Positions 37,901-49,900 of a DNA stretch of 64,000 nucleotides are shown one piece after another (the first letter of the stretch is position 1; each line of letters starts with the position of its first letter). This DNA is from Pictodentalium vernedei (taxonomy: Eukaryota; Mollusca; Scaphopoda; Dentaliida; Dentaliidae). The notes beneath the pieces were generated by a model that worked only from the letters and a program-made list of their open reading frames with translations, made no database searches and was not told the DNA's origin. The stretch covers positions 36,088,484-36,152,483 of the forward strand of contig CM062291.1 of the NCBI GenBank assembly GCA_031216915.1, in the 5' to 3' direction. The position numbers and the translations under genes are program-made.

Positions 37901-40900
37901 AGTGCCCAGTGAGGTGGTGTAGTTCCCGCCGCGAAGCGGAGGGAACTACACCACCTCACTGGGCACTATATGGGCGTAGTCAACGACAAGACATGCACTA
38001 ATCCTTATATTTTATCTGATAACCATAGAGTATAACAACCGTTGTATATACTTGAGTAAAGTAAACAGGCGACTTGCTCAATATGTATAGTATGAGTGAA
38101 AATAAGATGCTGCATAACCACATACTAAGTATCTCACTGCTTCTATATTGATAACACTAGAATCTGACGTCAGTTTCTGGAAAGCTCTATTAGAGCTTTC
38201 CAGAAACTGATGTCAGATTCTGATGTTATCAACATAGAAGAAGCAGAACACAGTTTATAGTGCTTATGCTGCAGTTTGTACTGTAAATTGTAAGATCAGC
38301 AATACAGCGTAGTGTAACCCTCATGATTTGATTCCTTGTGTAATCTGGATGTTGTGCAATTACTGCCACCACAAGGCTTTCTGAAGAAGCCATCCTCGAC
38401 ATGCAGTAATGCCAGAGTGGATACAGATTACAGATCAAGCTGCATAAACTCTGGTCACCACCCTACCCCCAGAACAGATACCAGCAGTGCGACTGGGTGC
38501 TGCTCATGACTTGACTCTGGCGCAACTGACTCATAAGAATCACAGTGCAAAATCGCACTACGTTCGCGTAACTCACGGCAACATTGACTCCAGAACAGCT
38601 AGAAACACTGACATAGAGACATCCCAGAGTGGATACAGATAGGCAGTAGAGATGAGCAGTATAAAGTCACCCCCACCTCCCCCTCCCCCTTTGGAAGAGA
38701 TGCCAAAATGGCTGCTGGGTGCTGCTCTTGGCATGACCCTACCCCGAACGACTCCCAACAATAGATTTATAATAATACAGAATGGATTCTGTAGAGGCAT
38801 TCAAATCATGTATTGAAACGTTCCTTTTCCACGGGGCATTTTGCAATTTTGAATAGCCATAGAGGACTGTATTTCGGACTATAAAATTATTATTATTATT
38901 TTATTACTTTCCAAAGTGTGATTTACTGGGATTTCCGGGTTTGATTATAAACGATAACTTCACAAGTGAATTATGTAATTAACAATTGGGTCATGTATCT
39001 GTGCGCGCAAACGAAGACGCTTTGCCGTGGGTATAATGGGGACTTTGTTGTTTTTTTGTTTTTTTAACCCTTTACTTAACATGAAAAGCAGACGACACTT
39101 GCAAAAAAAGTTCTTCAATAACTATTATTTTCATTTTTTGTCTCAAAAACATAAGTTATGACCCCTCATTGGAATGGGCTCAACGAGCTCATTCCAATGA
39201 GAGGTCATAACCTATGTTATAGAGACAAAAAATGAAAAAATAATGGAAATTAATTTGCGATTTTTGAGAATAGCACTGGCCGGTTTTGTATATTACGTTA
39301 GGTAATGGGTTAAATAATATAATTATCTTTAATAATGAAAAGTAATAAACAGAGTAATCTCTTGTAATCTCTTGACTGGACTGGTTACGTGAAATAATTC
39401 ATTCGAGGCGAGGGATTATATTGTAAAACACTTGTGCGCATTCGCACACTCGTGTTTGTACAACGTCCATCACCTCTCATGAATTATTTCACGTAACTAG
39501 TCCAGTCAAGTGATATTATTATTCTTTGTACATTCTCCCAGGTCACTGTGTTCCTTGGTTTGTAAATATACCTATCAAGCAGCAAGACAGGAGTGTAAAG
39601 GATGGAGTGACAATTTTTTTAGGAAGATTGGTCTTGAAGATCTTATTGAAGATAATTACAAAAAAATTGGTGAGTAAGTGTACCTTTATCCTTTGTGAAT
39701 TTTAGTTATTTACCAATTTGTCTACTGATGCTGTTTTTTAGCACCTTGTCATTTTTCACTGAATGGACAGGTAAGGTCCATCCGGCAATCTAGATATACA
39801 TACAAAATTTATTCAGATTTTATTTGAAATTTTTGTTTTTGCCTTCTAAGTGCAGTCTATGACCCTCTATTGGGTATGTGGTGGTGAGTTTATTTCAGTA
39901 GGTCGGGTGGATTTATAAATTATTTTAAACCTTAGAACCCTGATGGTGTCTTCCAAATCAGTTCAGTGTACAACAATTGGAAGAGTCTATATTCATTACC
40001 TGGGGTTAGACCATTCAATTAGTCCTCTGATATTTCACCCAAAGCGCCCCCCCCCCCCCCACCCCGATATTTTACCCAAACCATTCCCCTATATCCCAGA
40101 ATATAACCAGAAAAATCGGCATGGGCTATTCACAAAAATCGCTATTCAGATTTTACTTATTTTTCATTTTTGCATAAAAAACACTGGAACGAGACTGTAC
40201 CAATGATCGGACATAAGCTATGGTTTCGAAACGAGAAATGAAAAAAGTAATAAAATCTGAATGGCGATGGTTGTGAAGTGTACTTGCCTTTTTTCAAACA
40301 TACAATCAAACATGTAATATATAAACTCAACATTTTATTCTTTTAACAGATTGGCAATGGCCGACATGGCTTGTCTGGGTGTGTTGTCTCTTTACTCATA
40401 ACTTTTCCAGATCTGATCCAGCTTGGCATTGAACTCTTCACCTTTTTTTGCGTTGTCTTCTCACATCTGTTCCCAGTGAACATACTTTGTCATCTGAGGG
40501 ACAAAGGAGGCTTCTTTATGAAGAAGGTCGACCAGCAGAAAGAACTGTCAAGAATGTCCACCGCGCTGTTATGTACATCGTTGTTGATTCTCATGTGCAT
40601 TAATGAACAGACGCAACATTTCCATTCACCAATATCTTCTTGGCCCTTGATGATTTTCCTGTAGGTTTCCTGTGAAACTCTCATGTTGCATACTCTGTGT
40701 TGCCATCGGTTGCATATATCACATTGAAGCTTGGAACAGTAGATCCGTTGCCATCAGAACATTCTTTAAAACATGTAGCTGTCAAAACAAAATAGTAATA
40801 CTTGTTTGCTATGAGAAGTTGAGTGAGAAGTGGCAAGAGCCAACTGACTAACTTGTTTTGACAGTTCTGTTCATGTTTGAATAATTGTCAGTTTCATTTT

Positions 40901-43900
40901 GTTCACTAATGTGAACAGACGTGTCTTTCCCTTTTTCATGTCATTTATTTTGGATTGACTTTTATTTCATGGATTTATTCATTCCGTCTATGTGAACAGG
41001 CGTGTTTTCAGTGTGGAAATTCAGGTTTTTTCACGACATTTATTTTGGATTTAATTACATTTCATGGATTTTTAATTTCAATTGCAATAGATTCGCAGGT
41101 AAGTTTTTTTTATTTATTACATTGTCCCTTTAAACCTTTAAACTTAACTTAAAATCATAGTAGATGCAAAAACACACCTACGTTGATTTATTAAAAAAAA
41201 CGATGAAAAGATATAAGAGGGAAAAAATTGAAAAATAAAAAAAATCTGGGGGATGGTTTGGGTTGGCCCCTTAGGGGACGGTTTGTGTAAAATATCGGGG
41301 GATGGTTTGGGTAAAATATCGGGGGACGGTTCGGCCAGGGGACGGTTTGGGTGATATTCCATCATATACTCGGAGAGAGTGGATGCAATGTCTTCAACAC
41401 TCTGACCTTGAACATAAATGGCAAATTGACAATTACGCTCGATTTACAATTGGGCTAACTATTAAATGCCTGCCAAAACAAAATTAATGTTAGGTGTCAT
41501 TACTTAATTACGCATGCTACACTTCACTGGAAATCAGAGAGAACATCTATTTTTCAAATTTTCAGAGTGCTGTGGAATCAAGAAAGGGTGCTTATTTTTA
41601 TAGTAACTCTCAGAGTGGGGGTTTGTACCCATGCTGAGAAAGCTTCGTTCTGCACCAGCTGTCTATCGAAACTATACTAGCTATGTAGAACCCTCGGCAC
41701 TCAGCTACTTCTAGTGAAGTGTTACAAGTATATAATGATTACATTTCAGACTGTGATATACGCCCACCATCAAGTCTGGAAGTAGACTGCCATCTGCAGA
41801 ATTAGGTCCACAAAGGGTGAATTTGGTGATGAAACCCTGCATAGTAATGTAGCATTACTAAATTTACCCTCTGAATCTCAGTCTGAATCAAGGTCCCAGG
41901 CCAAACAGAAAGAGGTACCCATAGGATAAAATTACTAGCCCATGTTACGTCACCAGGCACAACATGTGATAAAGGTCTATACTCTAGTGAAAGGTAGTGG
42001 TAAAGGTCTACTTGAGTGAAGTGTTACAATAGTACAGTGAAGCCCACTCAATTGGATATCTCTTAATCGTATATCCCTGTTAATTGAATATAATTTTCAA
42101 ACACAAAACCATTTACCATACCTTCAGTACAAATTTGATCTGTTACTTGCAAATGGGTTGTAGAGTAAACTCCTGTTAATTGTATATAAATTTTTGCAAT
42201 ATGTCAAAACAATTACTGTGACACTCACCAAATTCCCCTTATTTATCAACCTTTTTGGCCTCACTACATCCAATACAGGCATTTATTCTATTATATCTTG
42301 TTTGACAGAGCTCTATGAGCTCTGTCGAACAAGATGTAATAGAATAAATGCTCAGTTTACCTCCAGAACATAGGACACTGACCAAATCCCTGTTAATTGT
42401 ATACTCCTGTTAATTGAATAATTTTCACTGGCAAAATGGATATTCAATTAAGAGGATTATACTGTATTTATATTTCAGGCTGTGATATACAAGTAAGGTC
42501 ACCAAATACACCATGTGGTAAAGTCTACTCTAATGAACTGGTACAAGCGTATAATGTTTATATTTCAGACTGCGATGTAAGGTTGCCAGATACACCATCT
42601 GGTAAAGTCTACTCTAATGAACTGGTACAAGCATATAATGTTTATATTTCAGGCTGTGATGTAAGGTCGCCAAATACACCATGTGGTAAAGTCTACTCTA
42701 ATGAACTGGTACAAGCATATAATGTTTATATTTCAGGCTGTGATGTAAGGTTGCCAAATACACCATGTGGTAAAGTCGACTCTAATGAACTGGTACAAGC
42801 ATGTAATATTTATAATTCAGGATGTGATGTAAGGCCACCAGGTACACCATGTGGTAAAGTCCACTCTAATGAACTGGTACAAGCGTATAATGTTTATATT
42901 TCAGGCTGTGATGTAAGGCCACCAGGTACACCATGTGGTAAAGGTTTAACTAGTCATGCTGCCGATGAATTAGGATTAAATGTCGGAACTGCAGTTGCGA
43001 CATCCATTATTGATGCCCATTCTGGGGTAATAGGTTAGTAAAACTATCAACATGATTTATACTGGTTAATACAACATCCTTTTTATTTGCATATTTGTCA
43101 GTACAAAACAGTTCACTTCACTTGCATAAGAAATCACCTTCTTATTTGAAAAGTGCTTACTGAAGGAATTTCTAAAGAAACAAAAACATAATATTCCGGA
43201 CTTAAAATCTGTCTTGATTTATGAGGTTCGAATGTGATTCTCGCAAACGCCTTCCGCAAGAATCAGTTTTCTGTTTTTAACCCTTTACCCAACGAAGACG
43301 ATATCAAAATTATTATTTTAAATATCATTTTTTCAAATTTTTCAAAAAATTTCAACAAAACCATAATATGAGACCCCTCACTGGAACGAGCTTGGCGAGC
43401 TCGTTCCAACGATGGTCACATGATATGGTTTTGTTGAAATTATTTGAAAAATAATATTTTTTCAACTGCTGAATTTGCATATTACGCGGGCGGATGCGGC
43501 CAATTCGTTGGGTAAAGGGTTAAATAACTGAGAATACAACAATACTCTCATATCCTTGTGAGTGTAACCAGTACATTTTCAATAGTTAAAATAAAACCTC
43601 GTATTTATAGATTTGCTAGAGTTTAAACCCTTAAGGGCCTAGTCCTACATTTGGTGAGTTGCTTGTCTTATATGACCATGTAGAAACTGTTCTCTCATTC
43701 AGGATTTTGATGGTCTTGCTATCAGTAGTTACAGTACCTTAGCAATGGTTTCTAATTATATTTTTAAGAAGTGTTTTTTTTTGCTTTTCATATATAGAAA
43801 TGTACAACGTTCTTCGCAAATGCATTTCAAAAGCTTGTAATATTCTATAAATAGTAATGTAAACAAATCGTAACTAAGCATGCACTTGTATGATGCAGTT

Positions 43901-46900
43901 GCAAGATACAAATTTTGTGTCTCAGTTCTCTAATAGATGATGCCATCAGGATATATGAATGGAATACAGGCTTGTCATTTTGAAAATTGCAGGAGGGCCA
44001 TTATGGTTCGCCTCAAATCACCGGGAGGGCCATTTTGAGTTCACCTAAAATGACCCCAGGAGCAGCCAGGAGGGTCATTTAATATGATTTGCGGGGGCCA
44101 TTTTGTTTCAGCCAGCTGGGTAGACAACTAATATCATTTTAAGGTATAGTACGTGGAGAGTGGATTGTAACTAAATCACCCACAGTCTGAAGTTATCACC
44201 CAAACTATAACTTTCAAATTTTATACATGTGGACAAAAAACACAAGCAATGTTTCGGCCAATGGATCTCCGGGTTTAACCCGGAGGTCCATTGGTTGAAA
44301 CTTTGCCTGTGCTTGTTATGCTTTGCAACAAATTTGCAATTATTGCTTGGGTGGAATCTCCACTCTGCAGGTGATTTAGTGATAATACACTCTCCACGTA
44401 CTGTACATGGTTTGTGTAATTATGATGTACGTCATCACGTAATGTATATTTGGAAAGTTCCTTACTTTCTCTGGGTGACTGCGTTGATGACAAACTACAA
44501 ACTTCACAATTTGAGCTTTCGTTACATGTACCTCCTTCAATCTGTGAAAATTGCCGTTTGAGGTGGCTGATTTTGAGGTGCCTTTGACTGAATTAATGTG
44601 GCCCGGGGCGATCGCCCACCTCAAAATGACAAGCCTGGGAATACATACTTTACTGTAAGATAAAGACTTGTGCAGATGTTTCTGGCAATGTTCTATCAAT
44701 AGTAATGTAAACAAATCATAACTAAGCATGCACTTGTATGATGCAGTTCCAAGATACAAATTTTGTATCAGAGGCCCCTGATAGATGATGCCATCAGGAT
44801 ATATGAATGGAATAAAAATTTTGTACCAGAGGCCACTGACAGACGATGTATTTAGGTAATACAGATGGAATACATACTTATTGTAAGATAAAAGACTTGT
44901 ACAGATTTTTCTGACAATGTTCTATAAATAGTAATGTAAACAAATAAAAACTAAGCATGCACTTGTATGATGCAGTTGCAAGATACAAATTTTGTATCAA
45001 AGACTCCCGATGGATGATGCCATCAGGATATATACAGAGAATGACACTTGCGTGTGGTTCTGTGTTTATTACATACCTTCACATCTATAAAAACAATTAT
45101 TAGAAGGACACTTAGCAATTAATTTGACAACTATGAACAAGTTATTTTGCAATCGGTTCAGTTTTAGGTGATCAATCGTCTACTTATGTTTACAAACACA
45201 TATGCGATTTTGGGGGAATTCTCATGGGTAGATTTATAAATAGCCAAAGATGTGATGCGTGTATGTTTGTACTAGTCCTAGTAATGCATATTTGAGCTAG
45301 TTCTATTTGGTTTGTTATCATTATACAGCTAATTAAGGAATGATCGTTTCTTTTTGTCTATTTCTTGAGTTATGAACCCCAAAAATCAAAGTCCAAACTG
45401 TGTAAATGGGCGTAGGAATAGACAAAAAGAAATGATCATTCCTTATAATTAAACGTTCGCGACCCAAATAAATAAATAGTGTTAGTCGTCCTCTACTTCA
45501 GCAAACGAAGACTTAAGAACTAAAACTGGTAGACATATTATTTTCTGGCATAAAAGAGGGCGCATATTATAGAAATGCAGGTAGCAATTGACATTCTTTC
45601 CAAGTCAAATGCACTTATGTCATTAAATTTTTTATTGACCAATGAATTACGTAACGCAAAGAAAACGTCATAAGCCACGCCTCCATCAAATTTAATTCAA
45701 TTGTTCACTTCATGTAAAAGTTACGTTCCGTGGTAGGTGGAAGTAGGCCATCAGTATTACATTGTATTTTGGTTTTGACCGTTTCCCGAGAACTGAAAAA
45801 CACAGTTTGTAAAAGTGGAGTTAGATATAAAGCCAGATGACATTGCCGTATTCAAATTTGCAATGTCAAAATTGCCGTATTTGTAATGACCAGCCATTGT
45901 TTACAATCGATTTGGGTAAAACGATGAACGCAGTCGCAGACGATCACCCTGTGTGCGTAAAAATTGAAATGTCAAATAAATACAGGTGTGAAGAAAAAGA
46001 AAAATTGACCCACCACGGTCATTTAAATATTTTATAAATAATTTCATGGTGATAAATTAGTAATATAAATTTATTTTTCTTTTTCACATTTAGAACGTGC
46101 CAGTGTTCTAACTTCTATTGATTTGACACCATGTTGTAACTCCGAAGACTGGTATTTTAGGGGCGTGGCTGGGGGCGGACCTAATTGTGTTTTTTTCGGT
46201 TCATTGAGTTATGAAAAGAAAAAACAGAATCGTGTGAGCCAATCGTTTTATCTGAAAACGCATGAACCAAAAAAAAGTTTAATTATTAATGATTGGTTTG
46301 AACTCTCCCTTCTAAACTTCAGAAGTAATTCTGTACACAAAGATGTTTTGACCGGTATTTAATTTTTTGTCTTTGCAATTGCTTTGTTTAAACAGCACAG
46401 CTTCTGTGATTGTAGATCAAACGAAAACTCCCAAGTAGGCATGGTTATGTTATGTTTTGACAGATGACATGAAAAATAGTCCATCAATGATTTCCGTTTG
46501 GCACATGTGTGCAGAACGGATTTTCATTTTCTGCATGGTTTAGTGTTGCTGTATATGGGGATTCATAGAACAGGCATGTTATAAATACCAAAGGAATACA
46601 TACTTATTGTAAGATAAAGACTTGTACTAATGTTTCTGACTATATTCTATAATTAGTAATATAAACAAATCATAGCTAAGCATGCGCTTGTATGATGCAG
46701 TTGCAAGATACACAATTTGCATCAGAGACAATGATAGATGATGCATTCAGTTAATACAGAGGGAATACACAGTTATTGTAAGATAAAAACTTGTACTGAT
46801 GTTTCTAAAAATGTTCTACGAACAGTAATGTAAACAAATAGTCAGGGATGTGGCAACAGTGGGGGGTGGGGGAGGGGGGCAGTGGGGTCGGAGGTGTCTC

Positions 46901-49900
46901 ACCCCCCAGCTAGGAGTATTTTTTTCAATAGTTGGAAATTCCGAGGTCAAAAATCAAATAGTTGGAAATTCAATAAATTAACATTGTTCATGAAAAATAT
47001 TAAAATTCCAACTAATGATGAGAAATTTTGATCTTTTATTTCCAACTGGAAACTTGAGTTTCAAATTTCCTACTCTAAAATTGACATGGACATCAATCCG
47101 GTAAATTTTCTGACCCAGACACATTATAAATGATGCTTTTTCTGTTTCAGGACTAGTGAAAATTTTCAGAAGGGTTCATAACCCTTCACCCAACGCAGAC
47201 GATTTCATTTGTTTAATTTTTTTTAAAGAATTTCAACAAAACCATATCATGTGACCCCTCTTTGGAACGAGCTCAATGAGCTCGTTCCAAAGAGGGGTCA
47301 CATGATATGGTTTTGTTGAAATTTTTAAAAAAATAATATTTTTTCAGCAGCTGTATTTGCCTATTACGTGGGCGGATGCGGGTGATTCGTTGGGTAAAGG
47401 GTTAAAAGATATCACCCAGTGCTGCAGTGCAACCACCTATCAAAACCACTCACAGTTGGAATTTACACCAGTGGCACCCCCCCCCCCCCCCTCCCAGCTG
47501 AAACCCTGTGCTTGTATAAGGCATTTGTAAGATACAGAATTTGTATCAGAGGCCCCTGATTGATGATGCATTCAAAATGTATAGGTGAAATGCATATTTT
47601 TTGTAAGATAAATACAGATTACTACAACAGTGAATTGAGCTGTGTTGTTGTATTCTGCCTTCGGCGTCTCATTTGATCTGGCCGATCTCACCTCGTCAAC
47701 TCGACGGAATACAACACAGATCAATTAACTGTTGTAGTAATTTGTTTATTATATGACAATTAGTATTTTAAACTGATCACAACACCTGAAAAATCAAATA
47801 CAATAAGAATTATATTAGCCAAATAACTATTAACAATTTATGGAATTGGGGAATCCCAAACGCATAGTAATATTGAAAGTTTGTTTTGAACATGTAACTT
47901 GAAAGTCAAAACAATGGTGGCAAGACTTGAATTTCAATCGGAATCGCTTTCGATAACAGATTCTCCTACTTTTTGTTGGATTCGCATCTTGAAAATAGTT
48001 GTTAATTGTTATTTTGAAATTGTTCAGCATGGCATGTTCAAGTAGACCTGGACTGGAAGTTTGTCAATGGAGTTTAATGAAGAGACGTAATTTATATTTG
48101 TCACTTGGCAACGAGCAGATGCAATATCAAAAACAAATTGAGTATGTTCGATTCTCTATAATATTGTAGACAATTCTCATTTCTTTTTCAATCACATGTC
48201 GTGAAATGCACAAACTGAGCAATTGTTATTGAGTTCTGTGATTGGTCACTGGTCACAGAAAAGCAGTGTTTTCTCATACGGTGTTAATAAATGACTCAAG
48301 ATCGAATGCACACATCACGGAATTCCATGTTGTATTTATGGAATTTAATACCAATTTATTTATATGTCACTGGTAGAAATAGTCCGTTCATGTGCACCTT
48401 GTTTGAGACAGGCATGATAACGATCTGGAAAACTTGTTTTCCAGGGAGCTGGATTTGATTGGCAAACTACAGTGGTATTGAGGGGCTATTTGTGGTAGTC
48501 ACATAATAAAGACTTATGCTGATGTTTCTGACAATGCACAGTTCATTGTTTTGATTATATTACCAAGTAACATGACCATTTCAGCTCGAAGAGAATATAA
48601 AGTGTCCAACCAGCTTATAATTTGTTTATTTGCTTTTTGAAACAAACATATGGATTTATTCGAATGTTAGGCCTAAAAAAATTAAAAATCTGTTTCTCAG
48701 GCCCTCCCACACGGTCCGTTTGGCTGCCGCATGCTCTCTTTTTATAACCTATCCAAACTTAAAAAAATTAAAAAAACGAATGGATTATGTCTGATATTTT
48801 ACCCAAGTTAATAAAATTGTCCCTCGAGTGCAAGAAGGCTTTGCAATGCTTTAGCATTGCAAAGCCTTCTTGCACTCAAGGGACGTAATACACCTCCACC
48901 CATGCTATTCTGAAGATTATGGGTCCTAAAACATAAAACAAATCAAGAACATGAACTTTTTAATGGCAAAGAAATAATTACAAAAATCAAAAAATAAAAT
49001 AAAAAAATGCATGTACGCATGCAATTTTACAAAAAATGGCCTGAGAAACAGAGGATCTACTTTGTGAGGCCTTAATTGTAATCTTTATTTTAGAATTTTA
49101 ATTTGAAATGCCCCATTTTACTCTTTTATATGAGATAAATAGTTCATACCTATTTTACAAGGTTGTCTGGGATGTCATCCAAAAGAAGGATTTGAACTGC
49201 AGATGCCACCTCTAACTGGTAGAATGACACTAATATGTGGTACTTCAACGTGTCACATGGCAGTAAGTATTATTTCAGTCTTTCTATGTTAAAAATGGGA
49301 TGCCCACTGTATACAATAGAATCCTCTTAATTGAATATCCATTTTGCCAGTGAAAATTATTCAATTAACAGGAGTATACAATTAACAGGGATTTGGTCAG
49401 TTTCCTGTGTTCTGGAAGTAAACTGAGCATTTATTCTATTATATCTTGTTTGACAGAGCTCATAGAGCTCTGTCAAACAAGATATAATAGAATAAATGCC
49501 TGTATTGGATGTAGTAAGGCCAAAAAGGTTGATAAATAAGGGGAATTTGGTGCGTGTCACCGTAATTTTTTCAAAATATTACAAAAATTCATGTACAATT
49601 AACAGGAGTTTACTCTACAACCCATATGCAATTAACAGATTAAATTTGTACTGAAGGTATGGTAAATGGTTTTGTGTTTGAAAATTATATTCAATTAACA
49701 GGGATAAACAATTAAGAGATATCCAATTAAGTGGGCTCCACTGTATATTGCTCGCTACCATTTGAACTGCAGCACGGTATTATTGAATCCTGGCAATTGG
49801 AAAATGTTTTCTACGCACCTTTCACTCCACTAGTGCCCAGAAGTAGGGATTCAAAAACTATTACCTGATTTTTTGAATAAGCTTTTTGCAGCATACCCGT

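Larger units (their letters stand above)
41695..42904 (+). repeat. 84-bp tandem array of the exon 6 splice junction
   Basis: Unit = 45 nt of intron end (through TATAATGTTTATATTTCAG) plus 39 nt of exon 6 start (GCTGTGATGTAAGG to GTGGTAAAG). Clean exon-like starts are at 42479, 42569, 42653, 42737, 42821 and 42905, spaced 84 except the first, which carries 6 extra bases. All acceptors have the same phase and no stop occurs, so the segment is open in the FGGY frame, with the 28-residue unit [17 protein letters not shown] plus [10 protein letters not shown]. Older, diverged units at 41695-41770 and 41963-42032 are separated by two MITEs. Confidence 0.95.
43845..47620 (+). repeat. dispersed tandem units of about 180 bp in intron 6
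   Basis: The phrase AGTAATGTAAACAAAT, CTAAGCATGCACTTGTATGA, TGATGCAGTTGCAAGATACA and TTATTGTAAGATAAAGACTT recurs near 43853, 44700, 44933, 46660 and 46830, with a partial copy at 47510. The original array has been broken up by the insertions at 43967, 45050 and 46850. Confidence 0.8.

Noticed and set aside
42436-43038. 200-codon ORF as an independent repeat protein
   Set aside because: Its C-terminal part is FGGY exon 6 and its repeats contain polypyrimidine tracts and AG acceptors. It starts inside a MITE. Better explained as a splice-junction array.
45837-46362. two short ORFs as genes
   Set aside because: They lie inside a mobile-element-like block and show no known motif. Kept only as a note on that element.
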